Assembly (NCBI GenBank): GCA_964520975.1
Contig: CAZFPA010000117.1
Coordinates: forward strand, 1-5,176
Source: CAZFPA01 sp964520975
Lineage (GTDB): Bacteria; Bacillota; Negativicutes; Selenomonadales; Selenomonadaceae
Reading direction: 5' to 3'
DNA: 5,176 nt
Position numbers and translations under genes: made by a program. Under the pieces are notes generated by a model that was not told where the DNA came from, made no database searches, and saw nothing but the letters and a program-made list of their open reading frames with translations. Positions 1 to 5,176 of the stretch are shown in pieces. The first letter of the stretch is position 1; each line of letters begins with the position of its first letter.

Positions 1-9
1 CTAGTCGAA

Positions 10-1074
10 TTACTTGTCTGAATTTCCAAGTTCCGCCGCCAGGACCGGCCATACATCCGATGACTCTACGCCCTTTTTCCAAAGAGCTGCCCCGGCCAGA
101 TCATAACGGCTGATGAAGGCCGCCTTCAATGCCAGTGAGCGGGCGTCCTCCTGCCATACCCGGTAGCGGGTGCCGTCCTCCTCATAGCTGTAATAATACT
201 GCCCTATATCCGCCAGCCACTTCCGCGGCGCCTTTTTCTGCTGCCAGAGCGAATCGGCTTCCGGCATATGCAGGGTACGGCCCTTTACCTGTCCGTCTTT
301 TTCACTCCACAGGCGCATGTAGAGCGGCATGCCGAGAACGAGTTTATCCGCCGGGACTCCGCTCGCCAATATATCGCGGATTCCTTTTTCTACCCAGGGA
401 AGCGACGCCACCGAGCCCGCTGCGCCATAGCCAGGCGAATGCTCGTCATAGCCCATGAGCATCAGATAATCGACCTTGCCGGCCAGTGCAGGGCGATCGT
501 AGCAGAGTGACCACTGCGGGTCATCGGACGGCGCGGTCACATCAATGGAAACCACTGCAGATGCTGCATGCAGTGCATCTGTGAGTTCACCGACAAAGGA
601 CGTGAGCCCGTCCCGGTCAGCGGCTCCGATATTTTCAAAATCCAGATTCAGGCCATCCAGCTCATACAGCCTGACGAGCCGCACAAGCTCCCGGGCCGCC
701 CGCTGCCTCCCGGCCGGATTCTGCAGCAACGCATGCGTAACTGCGGGGTCAAAGCTGCTGTTCGTCACGAGCGGCCATATTTTCATGCCGGTTTTTTTCG
801 CGGCCCGCACATAGTTCATATCCGCGACAGCAATGCTGCGCACCTCGCCTTTTGCACTGGCAATCGTAAACCAGCACGGCGAAACGACATTCACCCCCGC
901 GGGCCGTCCCGGGAAGGTGAGCCGCTGTTCCTCCGGCTTCGGCTGCTGCCACATCAGACATACCTTTTCCTTTGTCACCTGAGCCGTCGGCTGCTCCGTC
1001 AGCCCTGCCGCCTCCACCGGCACCGCCCACAGCAATCCCATGAGCAGCACTACGGCCATTCTGATTCCTACCAT
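10..1074 (-). CDS. Secreted GH18 glycoside hydrolase (YaaH/spore-lysin-like catalytic domain)
   Basis: A 354-residue protein whose body is a single glycoside hydrolase family 18 TIM barrel. The acid signature DGLNLDFE lies at residues 140-147, with E147 the expected proton donor and D145 its partner. The barrel motifs MLMGYDEH (206-212) and AALWKKG (329-335) match the substrate-binding Tyr-Asp and Trp positions of the family. The Asn at 143, where classical chitinases have Asp, is usual in the YaaH/YdhD/cortical-fragment-lytic branch, so a peptidoglycan or related amino-sugar polymer is a likelier substrate than chitin; this is inference. Residues 1-23 form a signal peptide (hydrophobic core, then VEA-A), so it is exported. 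No LysM, SLH or other binding domain is present. The frame is open upstream to 1395, but ATG at 1074 has AGGAGGG 8 nt before it and a promoter at 1127-1156, which fixes this start. It is divergent from the EIIA gene. The family call is firm; the substrate is not. Confidence 0.9.
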   Translation of the reverse strand: MVGIRMAVVLLMGLLWAVPVEAAGLTEQPTAQVTKEKVCLMWQQPKPEEQRLTFPGRPAGVNVVSPCWFTIASAKGEVRSIAVADMNYVRAAKKTGMKIWPLVTNSSFDPAVTHALLQNPAGRQRAARELVRLVRLYELDGLNLDFENIGAADRDGLTSFVGELTDALHAASAVVSIDVTAPSDDPQWSLCYDRPALAGKVDYLMLMGYDEHSPGYGAAGSVASLPWVEKGIRDILASGVPADKLVLGMPLYMRLWSEKDGQVKGRTLHMPEADSLWQQKKAPRKWLADIGQYYYSYEEDGTRYRVWQEDARSLALKAAFISRYDLAGAALWKKGVESSDVWPVLAAELGNSDK

Positions 1075-1082
1075 GCCCAAAT

Positions 1083-1089
1083 CCCTCCT
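1083..1089 (-). promoter_or_regulatory. Ribosome binding site of the GH18 gene
   Basis: Reads AGGAGGG on the minus strand, 8 nt before the ATG at 1074. It decides the start, because the same frame stays open for 107 further codons upstream that look like untranslated promoter DNA. Confidence 0.85.
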
Positions 1090-1126
1090 GAAAATCAAAT
1101 AAAAACAACCCAATCGATCTGCTTCT

Positions 1127-1156
1127 ATTATAACGCCAGTATTCAGGATTTCGCAA
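1127..1156 (-). promoter_or_regulatory. Predicted sigma-70-type promoter of the GH18 gene
   Basis: On the minus strand the -35 is TTGCGA (1151-1156), followed by an 18-nt spacer and a perfect -10 TATAAT (1127-1132). Transcription would start near 1120, giving a leader of about 45 nt. The -35 hexamer lies inside a 7-bp inverted repeat (1146-1166). Confidence 0.6.
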
Positions 1157-1166
1157 AGTGAAATCC
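1146..1166. repeat. Inverted repeat GGATTTC-N7-GAAATCC over the GH18 promoter -35
   Basis: GGATTTC (1146-1152) and GAAATCC (1160-1166) are exact reverse complements around a 7-nt centre. The repeat covers the -35 hexamer of the GH18 promoter. Its geometry, 7-bp half-sites two turns long in total, suits a dimeric repressor. No T-run follows on either strand, so it is not a terminator. The binding protein is unknown. Confidence 0.4.
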
Positions 1167-1262
1167 CGCCAGACAGCGGTTCCCGCAAGAAACCAGGCGA
1201 TATCCGCTGACTGTCTGCAAGGCAATAAAATATGCCGGAATCGGTCAATCTGCAAAAAAACC

Positions 1263-1291
1263 TTGCCGCACCTGCGCTGGCGGTGTAGAAT
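1263..1291 (+). promoter_or_regulatory. Predicted sigma-70-type promoter of the EIIA (crr) gene
   Basis: The -35 is TTGCCG (1263-1268), the spacer exactly 17 nt, and the -10 TAGAAT (1286-1291). Transcription would start near 1298, about 45 nt before the ATG at 1343. The surrounding 1290-1330 is AT-rich, as usual for a leader. Confidence 0.6.
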
Positions 1292-1342
1292 ATAAGCATA
1301 ATCAATGCGTGAATATTAACTAAATTCAAAAGGCAGGTGAAT

Positions 1343-1852
1343 ATGCGCCGTGCAGCAGGCCGGACGCATCCTATCATGAATACAGCATCATCCACCTTTC
1401 ACATCATAGCGCCGATTTCCGGCAAAACCATAGAACTGTCCCAGGTTCCGGACCCCGTATTTTCGGAAAAGCTCACCGGCGACGGTCTGGCAATCCTGGC
1501 CGTGGGCGATGAAGTGCTCGCCCCCTGTGACGGGACCATCACGCTGTTCTTTGATACCAAGCACGCCTTCGCCATCACCACGCCCGATGGGGTCCAGGTC
1601 CTCGTGCACGTTGGCCTCGACACCGTCATTCTGAACGGGGAAGGCATCACAGCCCTGCATCATTCCGGCGATGTTGTCCGCGCGGGCATGCCAATCCTCA
1701 AGCTCAATATGCCGCTGCTGCAGAAGCGGAAAATCAATCTGATCTCGCCTGTGCTCGTCGTAAACTACGAAAAGGTCAAGGGCCTGCAGCCGCGCGCGGC
1801 GGGCAGCCGTGTCGAGGCCGGCACGGACACCGTACTGGAATTCGCTGTTTGA
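1343..1852 (+). CDS. crr: Free-standing glucose-type PTS EIIA component
   Basis: A 169-residue cytoplasmic phosphocarrier of the sugar phosphotransferase system, equal in length to E. coli EIIA-Glc. It takes phosphate from HPr and hands it to an EIIB domain of the glucose/N-acetylglucosamine/sucrose superfamily. Family motifs run in order: IIAPISGK (21-28), VPDPVFSEKLTGDG (35-48), LAPCDGTI (59-66), TKHAFAI (72-78) and LVHVGLDTV (87-95), ending in TDTVLEF (161-167). H89 is the expected phosphorylated histidine and H74 its partner; both are present. No EIIB or EIIC domain is fused or adjacent, so it must serve permeases encoded elsewhere. The start is open: ATG 1343 has an AAGG/AGG tract 9 nt or less upstream (1329-1339). 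GTG 1337 overlaps that tract, and ATG 1376 lacks a clear site but would still give the whole domain. The Arg-rich N-terminus may be a short basic tail. It is a single-gene unit closed by a terminator 13 nt after the stop. The symbol is by family; a regulatory role like that in enterics is not implied. Confidence 0.92.
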   Translation: MRRAAGRTHPIMNTASSTFHIIAPISGKTIELSQVPDPVFSEKLTGDGLAILAVGDEVLAPCDGTITLFFDTKHAFAITTPDGVQVLVHVGLDTVILNGEGITALHHSGDVVRAGMPILKLNMPLLQKRKINLISPVLVVNYEKVKGLQPRAAGSRVEAGTDTVLEFAV

Positions 1853-1865
1853 CCCCGGAAATGCC

Positions 1866-1902
1866 AATGGCACTGTCCCCAGCCAGGGACAGTGCCATTT
1901 TT
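1866..1902 (+). terminator. Rho-independent terminator of the EIIA gene
   Basis: A perfect 14-bp stem (1866-1879 with 1886-1899) around the 6-nt loop CAGCCA, running into five T residues (1898-1902). It begins 13 nt after the stop codon. On the minus strand the stem is followed by GGCATTTCCGGGG rather than a T-run, so it is less suited to ending the convergent DMT transcript. Confidence 0.88.
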
Positions 1903-1917
1903 ATCGAAACAAAGGTA

Positions 1918-2826
1918 TCAATGCTGCTCAGCCGTAAGATCAGACGCAGTGCTATGACCGCCTCGCATCGCAAGCACGACACCGGCCGCAATGAGCGCCG
2001 AGCCCAGCCAGAAGAATCTGGTAACCGGCTCGCCGAGCAGCAGCCACCCCAGAAAGGTGCCGACCACCGGCTGGAAAAACAGGAACAGCCCGCCAATGGA
2101 GGCATCCATGAGCAGCAATCCTTTATTCCAGAGACAGAAACCACAGGTGGTCGATATGACCCCCATATAGAGCACGGAGCTCCAGATCTGCGGTGCGAGC
2201 AGCGGTTCCCATGGTGTCTGCGCCAGCCACCACACCGCATAGGGAAGCAGCAATACCCAGGCCACCAACACCCCATAGAACGTAACCACAATCGGGGAAT
2301 ACGCTGGCAGCTTTTTGAGCAATACCGACATCAGGGCCCAGGTCAGCGCCGCGATGAGCAGAGATATCCCGCCCCAGGCGCTGGCAATCTGTACATTTTC
2401 CGGATCTACCACAATAAGCAGCACGCCGACTGTCGCAAGAACAACGGCAGCAGCCCGTCCCAGCGTAAAGGCCTCGCCCAGCAGCAAGCGGGCGAACACC
2501 AGCATAAAGGCCGGCGAGGCGGCGGTTATGATCGATCCCGTCTGCGCCGAGGTCAGCATGGTCCCGGTCTCCTGGGTCACGATCGACAAGGTCTGCCCAA
2601 TGAGCCCGATGAGAAAAAGCAGCTTCCAGTCCCGTCGCGCCACGCGCCAGGATACGCCGCGCAGGCAGCCGATCAGGTAGAGAGCCAGTGCCGCCGTCAG
2701 GTAGCGCAGCCAGACCAGTGGAACCGGTGGAATCACCGTCACCGCAACCCGCACCGTGACGAACATGCCTCCCCAGATGCTGCCGGCCAATGTCAGATAA
2801 ATGGAACCCCATATTAATTTTTTCAT
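1918..2826 (-). CDS. EamA/DMT-superfamily permease, ten transmembrane segments
   Basis: A 302-residue inner-membrane protein of the drug/metabolite transporter superfamily (10-TMS EamA type), usual full length. Two repeated EamA units are visible, about residues 8-138 and 151-287. Each ends in the family's helix-LLLGE-helix pattern: SPAFMLVFARLLLGEAFT (104-121) in the first, QPVVGTFLGWLLLGEPVT (252-269) in the second. Hydrophobic segments lie near 7-29, 34-54, 68-86, 93-114, 121-140, 150-170, 178-202, 213-233, 243-265 and 270-288. Members usually export amino acids, nucleosides or other small metabolites, but sequence does not reveal the substrate. The ATG at 2826 follows GGAGG (2837-2841) with a 10-nt spacer. 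The gene lies 85 nt after manA with no terminator between them, so co-transcription is likely. I found no good promoter in the gap. Its end faces the EIIA terminator. Confidence 0.9.
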   Translation of the reverse strand: MKKLIWGSIYLTLAGSIWGGMFVTVRVAVTVIPPVPLVWLRYLTAALALYLIGCLRGVSWRVARRDWKLLFLIGLIGQTLSIVTQETGTMLTSAQTGSIITAASPAFMLVFARLLLGEAFTLGRAAAVVLATVGVLLIVVDPENVQIASAWGGISLLIAALTWALMSVLLKKLPAYSPIVVTFYGVLVAWVLLLPYAVWWLAQTPWEPLLAPQIWSSVLYMGVISTTCGFCLWNKGLLLMDASIGGLFLFFQPVVGTFLGWLLLGEPVTRFFWLGSALIAAGVVLAMRGGHSTASDLTAEQH

Positions 2827-2854
2827 AAATAACGAACCTCCGATATTTTATTCC

Positions 2855-2896
2855 TTAAAGAACAAAATATACCGGTACGTCGCACTCTATACGCAT
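2855..2896 (-). CDS. Possible 13-residue mini-ORF between manA and the DMT gene
   Basis: ATG at 2896 opens a 13-codon frame, MRIECDVPVYFVL, ended by TAA at 2855. It is preceded by GGAGGTGA (2901-2908), an almost full anti-Shine-Dalgarno match with GGAGG 7 nt from the ATG and only 3 nt after the manA stop. This is the best ribosome binding site of its operon, better than the one of the permease downstream. The stop lies 13 nt before the DMT gene's GGAGG. It could be a leader peptide that couples translation from manA to the permease, a small protein, or the remnant start of a deleted gene. The peptide resembles nothing I recognise. The frame and site are visible; any function is speculation. 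Confidence 0.3.
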   Translation of the reverse strand: MRIECDVPVYFVL

Positions 2897-2900
2897 TCTT

Positions 2901-2908
2901 TCACCTCC
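2901..2908 (-). promoter_or_regulatory. Strong Shine-Dalgarno GGAGGTGA without a long gene behind it
   Basis: An eight-base near-perfect 16S-complementary site directly after the manA stop codon. The only start codon at proper distance is the ATG of the 13-codon frame at 2896; the DMT start is about 75 nt further on and has its own site. Confidence 0.6.
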
Positions 2909-2911
2909 AGA

Positions 2912-3877
2912 TCAGACCATGCTCAACAGGAACTGGCCTTCACCCTTGACCATATAATCGCCAAAATCCGCGGGAATGAAAATAGAATCGCCTTTTTCCA
3001 GCCGTTCGATTCCCCGGGAATACTCCAGCTCCATCACACCCTCCAGCACAACCAGGGACTGGAAGCTGTTTGTCGTCGCCTGCAGATGGCAGCGGCCATG
3101 CAGCTGGAAATCATAAACGGTAAAGAGATCGCACTGCGCCAGCAGTTTCATATCGAATTCCGCAAAGAAATCCGGGCTGGCCAGCGGCTTTATGTCCCGC
3201 GATATCGGCTGCAGTTTCGTGACCTCAATGGCTTTATCGACATGCAGTTCCCGCGGGCGCCCATCCTTGCCCACGCGGCCATAATCATAGACACGATAGG
3301 TCGTATTGGAATTCTGCTGTATCTCCGCGATGAGAATGCCGCTGCCAATGGCATGGAGCGTTCCCGCCTCGATGAAGAATACATCGCCCGGATGCACCGG
3401 CACCTGCCGGCAGACCTCAAGCAGCGTATGATCAGCAATGCGCCGGCGGAAGTCCTCCTGGGTAATCTCCTCCTTGAAACCATAGATCAGACTGGCTCCC
3501 GGAACCGCATCGATGATATACCACATTTCCGTCTTGCCATATTCGCCCTCGACCCGCAGAGCATAGTCATTATCCGGATGCACCTGCACCGAAAGGTTGT
3601 CACGGGCATCAATGAGCTTGATGAGCAATGGGAAATAAGAGAAACGATCGCCATGGGTTCCAAGCACCCGTTTTCCCTGCTGGGCAACGTAATCCTCAAG
3701 GGTCATGCCCGCAGCCTCACCATTCAGAATGATGCTCTGGCCATCCTTATGGCAGGCGAGCTCCCAGCTCTCCGCCACCTTTTCCATGTCCGTTTCTTTT
3801 CCATATTCCGTCTTCAAACGCGTACCGCCCCAGAGATAGTCCTTCAGCGGCGCCTGTAATTTCAATGGATACAGCAT
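2912..3877 (-). CDS. manA: Mannose-6-phosphate isomerase, class I (short Bacillus-type)
   Basis: A 321-residue cytosolic zinc enzyme that interconverts mannose-6-phosphate and fructose-6-phosphate, feeding mannose into glycolysis or supplying mannose-6-P for nucleotide sugars. It is a cupin-fold type I isomerase of the low-mass Bacillota form (about 315 residues), shorter than the roughly 390-residue enteric enzyme. The metal ligands can be placed: Q98 and H100 in SVQVHPDN (96-103), E117 in GKTEMWYIID (114-123), and H175 in GTLHAIG (172-178). The catalytic-site arginine is R195 in TYRVYDYGR (193-201). The N-terminus LKDYLWGG (11-18) is also typical. The second cupin half is complete (FIPADFGDY, 300-308). 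The start at 3877 follows GAGGGGGGAG (3883-3892) and lies about 22 nt from a predicted transcription start. It is first gene of a probable operon with the DMT permease and is divergent from the AEC gene. Nothing is missing or broken. Confidence 0.95.
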   Translation of the reverse strand: MLYPLKLQAPLKDYLWGGTRLKTEYGKETDMEKVAESWELACHKDGQSIILNGEAAGMTLEDYVAQQGKRVLGTHGDRFSYFPLLIKLIDARDNLSVQVHPDNDYALRVEGEYGKTEMWYIIDAVPGASLIYGFKEEITQEDFRRRIADHTLLEVCRQVPVHPGDVFFIEAGTLHAIGSGILIAEIQQNSNTTYRVYDYGRVGKDGRPRELHVDKAIEVTKLQPISRDIKPLASPDFFAEFDMKLLAQCDLFTVYDFQLHGRCHLQATTNSFQSLVVLEGVMELEYSRGIERLEKGDSIFIPADFGDYMVKGEGQFLLSMV

Positions 3878-3905
3878 AATAACTCCCCCCTCGATAATCC
3901 TTCTT

Positions 3906-3934
3906 ATTGTATCACATTTATCGACAGATGTCCG
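3906..3934 (-). promoter_or_regulatory. Predicted promoter of manA (extended -10)
   Basis: On the minus strand, -10 TACAAT (3906-3911) is preceded directly by TGA, giving an extended TGn motif. A 17-nt spacer leads to -35 CGGACA (3929-3934), which keeps the GACA half of the consensus. Start of transcription would be near 3899. CGGACA occurs again 8 bp upstream (3937-3942). Confidence 0.55.
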
Positions 3935-3984
3935 CCTGTCCGTGAAAGTCTTTTAAAATTCGATACATTTTCTTCCTCATTTGC

Positions 3985-4013
3985 TTGATAGCCTGCACTA
4001 TATAGCGTAAAAT
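3985..4013 (+). promoter_or_regulatory. Predicted sigma-70-type promoter of the AEC permease gene
   Basis: The -35 is TTGATA (3985-3990), the spacer exactly 17 nt, and the -10 TAAAAT (4008-4013). Transcription would start near 4020, leaving a leader of about 50 nt before the ATG at 4070. I see no stable hairpin in that leader that would suggest a riboswitch. Confidence 0.6.
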
Positions 4014-4069
4014 TACAATAGTTGCCGGCCAATCCTTCGTCAACAGACCAAAACAATCGGAGGCATTCC

Positions 4070-5038
4070 ATGAACGATGCACAGCTTCGCATTCTCTTTG
4101 TATTCACCGACCTCATACTGCCGCTGGTACTCGGCTATTACCTGCACCAGCGAAGCATCATTTCGGACCGGCTCTGCAACCGGCTCATCAGCTTCAACAT
4201 CATCTGGATCTGCACGCTGCTCTCCCTGCTGAGCTTTTGGGTACTGCCGCTCACGGCCGAACTGCTGTGGCTTCCGGCCTTCAGTTTTATCTTTGCCGCG
4301 ATTCCCGGCATCATCAGCGTATGCACCTTTGCCCGCCGCCACAAGGAACCGCTTGATCGCGGCGCCTACATTATCAGCTCCCTGCTCGCAAACATCGGCA
4401 CGCTGGGCGGTCTCTGCGCATTTATCCTCTATGGCGAGACCGGCTTTGCCTACGCCCAGCTCGTCGTCACGTTCCAGAACCTCATCCTCATGCTGGGCTG
4501 TTTCCCGCTCGCCCAGTATTACTACGCACTGCACACGGCATCAACGGCCAGGACGCATCTGCATCTCGACATCAAGGGCCTGTTCATTTCCTGGAACCAG
4601 CTCAGCGTGCTCGGCATGCTGGCCGGTATGCTGCTGCAGGCAGCGGATGTCCCCCGCCCCGAAACCCTCGGAACGCTCTTTAATTCACTCATCCATATCA
4701 GCGCCTGGACGGCCCTGCTCCCGGTCGGCTATCTCGTGGATTTCCAGCGGGCCGGAAAATATTATCACCGCATCCTGGACCTCATTCCGCTGCGCTTCAT
4801 CATTCTGCCGGCCGCCTCCTATTGCATCATCAAGCTGCTTTTCACGGATCAGGTGCTGCTGGGCTCCCTCATGATCTTCGCAAGTGCACCGACAGCCATC
4901 AACGCGGTGCTCACAGCCCGTATCTACAAGCTTAATGTCGATCTCACCATTGCCGCCTTCCTGCTCACCACCGCAATCTTCCTGCTGCTCATCTATCCCT
5001 GCCTGTTCTTCTACGTGCAGCTCGGCCATCTCTGGTAA
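4070..5038 (+). CDS. AEC-family (auxin efflux carrier type) permease
   Basis: A 322-residue inner-membrane protein of the auxin efflux carrier family, which in bacteria includes malate, malonate and other carboxylate permeases. About ten hydrophobic segments lie near 8-25, 38-60, 65-87, 98-121, 126-152, 170-191, 202-224, 236-258, 262-284 and 290-316, in two five-helix halves split by a hydrophilic loop (153-169). Family marks are NIGTLGG (108-114) in the fourth helix, where typical members read N-x-G-x-x-G-x-P, and FASAPTAINAVLTARIY (270-286), matching the conserved A-x-P-T-A-x-N-A segment of the ninth helix. The Pro usually found after the first motif is absent. ATG 4070 follows GGAGG (4059-4063) with a 6-nt spacer; TTG 4022 in the same frame has no such site and falls at the predicted transcription start. 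It is a single-gene unit between its own promoter and the hairpin at 5068-5095. The substrate cannot be read from sequence; an organic acid is a family-level guess. Confidence 0.86.
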   Translation: MNDAQLRILFVFTDLILPLVLGYYLHQRSIISDRLCNRLISFNIIWICTLLSLLSFWVLPLTAELLWLPAFSFIFAAIPGIISVCTFARRHKEPLDRGAYIISSLLANIGTLGGLCAFILYGETGFAYAQLVVTFQNLILMLGCFPLAQYYYALHTASTARTHLHLDIKGLFISWNQLSVLGMLAGMLLQAADVPRPETLGTLFNSLIHISAWTALLPVGYLVDFQRAGKYYHRILDLIPLRFIILPAASYCIIKLLFTDQVLLGSLMIFASAPTAINAVLTARIYKLNVDLTIAAFLLTTAIFLLLIYPCLFFYVQLGHLW

Positions 5039-5061
5039 GACCATGTTTTATCCATAAAAAT

Positions 5062-5100
5062 AAAAAAATCCTCGCCGGAATTCTCCAGCGAGGATTTTTT
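5062..5100. terminator. Bidirectional Rho-independent terminator
   Basis: The stem ATCCTCGC (5068-5075) pairs with GCGAGGAT (5088-5095). After one C/A mismatch it continues with GGA/TCC around the loop ATTC. Seven A residues precede it (5062-5068) and six T residues follow (5095-5100), so each strand gives a stem plus U-tract. It closes the AEC gene, 30 nt after its stop, and the convergent gene ending at 5133. Confidence 0.88.
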
Positions 5101-5132
5101 ATGCCATTAGTTTTTTGCCATTTCAGCCTTTA

Positions 5133-5176
5133 TCAGCCAAGAACACCAAGAGCCTTAGCTACAACAAAAGCGAATG
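5133..5176 (-). CDS. C-terminal end of an unidentified gene running off the window
   Basis: On the minus strand, the one frame open from the window edge encodes FAFVVAKALGVLG and stops with TGA at 5133-5135; the other two frames stop within about 21 nt of the edge. The fragment is hydrophobic with a single Lys and may be the end of a membrane helix. It is too short to name. The frame is supported by the bidirectional terminator 32 nt beyond its stop. Its codons are mostly T-ending (GCT, GTT, CTT, GGT), unlike the C/G-ending choice in the other genes here. In Bacillota this often marks highly expressed genes. Confidence 0.6.
   Translation of the reverse strand, partial: FAFVVAKALGVLG

Noticed and set aside
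1174..1209. CAGCGG and CCGCTG as an inverted repeat in the GH18-EIIA gap
   Set aside because: Only 6 bp with a 24-nt centre and no T-run; expected by chance in sequence of this composition.
1232..1288. 18-codon frame MPESVNLQKNLAAPALAV upstream of the EIIA gene, with AAGG before it
   Set aside because: It overlaps the predicted EIIA promoter and would not be on that transcript; the ribosome binding site is weak and no upstream promoter is visible.
1075..1395. 107-codon upstream extension of the GH18 frame
   Set aside because: It would run through the predicted GH18 and EIIA promoters and put the signal peptide in the middle of the protein. The ATG at 1074 has an excellent ribosome binding site.
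1849..2817. 322-codon open frame on the plus strand, opposite the DMT gene
   Set aside because: The product is rich in Gln, Arg, His and Gly with no fold-like pattern, and its frame mirrors the GC-rich codon bias of the convincing DMT permease on the other strand. It also begins within the EIIA stop region and runs through a terminator.
2801..3859. 352-codon open frame on the plus strand, opposite manA
   Set aside because: It is antisense to a complete, motif-verified ManA, has no ribosome binding site, and shows no recognisable domain. Long antisense frames are common in GC-rich genes.
3904..4116. 70-codon minus-strand frame across the manA-AEC gap
   Set aside because: It spans both divergent promoters and the AEC start, has no clear ribosome binding site, and its composition looks random.
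1..5176. A new defence, mobile or biosynthetic system
   Set aside because: All five full-length genes fall into well-known families, and there is no nuclease, transposase, integrase, toxin, reverse transcriptase, CRISPR-like array or large repeat that would mark such a system.

Overview
The window reads as an ordinary stretch of a mid-GC (mid-50s % by eye) bacterial chromosome, probably from a Gram-negative-type Bacillota such as the Negativicutes (Selenomonas/Megasphaera relatives). This placement is inference. It rests on strong AGGAGG-type ribosome binding sites, a short Bacillus-type ManA, a free-standing glucose-type EIIA, a GH18 enzyme of the YaaH/cortical-fragment-lytic group, and the base composition. 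There is no rRNA, tRNA, CRISPR array, insertion sequence or prophage signal.

Layout: (1) 10-1074, minus: a secreted GH18 glycosidase with a signal peptide. (2) 1075-1342: a divergent promoter region with one good sigma-70-type promoter in each direction and an inverted repeat over the -35 of the GH18 promoter. (3) 1343-1852, plus: a single-domain PTS EIIA of the glucose (Crr) type, followed at once by a perfect 14-bp terminator hairpin. (4) 1918-2826, minus: a ten-helix EamA/DMT permease. (5) 2912-3877, minus: class I mannose-6-phosphate isomerase (manA). No terminator is visible between manA and the permease, so they probably form one transcript; the 85-nt gap holds a 13-codon open frame with a near-perfect Shine-Dalgarno. 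(6) 3878-4069: a second divergent promoter region. (7) 4070-5038, plus: an auxin-efflux-carrier (AEC) family permease. (8) 5062-5100: a hairpin that looks bidirectional. (9) 5133-5176, minus: the last 13 codons of a gene that continues beyond the window.

The functional thread is carbohydrate handling: a sugar-PTS phosphocarrier, the isomerase linking mannose-6-P and fructose-6-P, and a secreted glycan hydrolase, next to two permeases whose substrates cannot be read from sequence. I see no convincing new multi-gene system. The points most worth checking are the mini-ORF between manA and the DMT gene, the operator-like repeat at the GH18 promoter, and the isolated EIIA.
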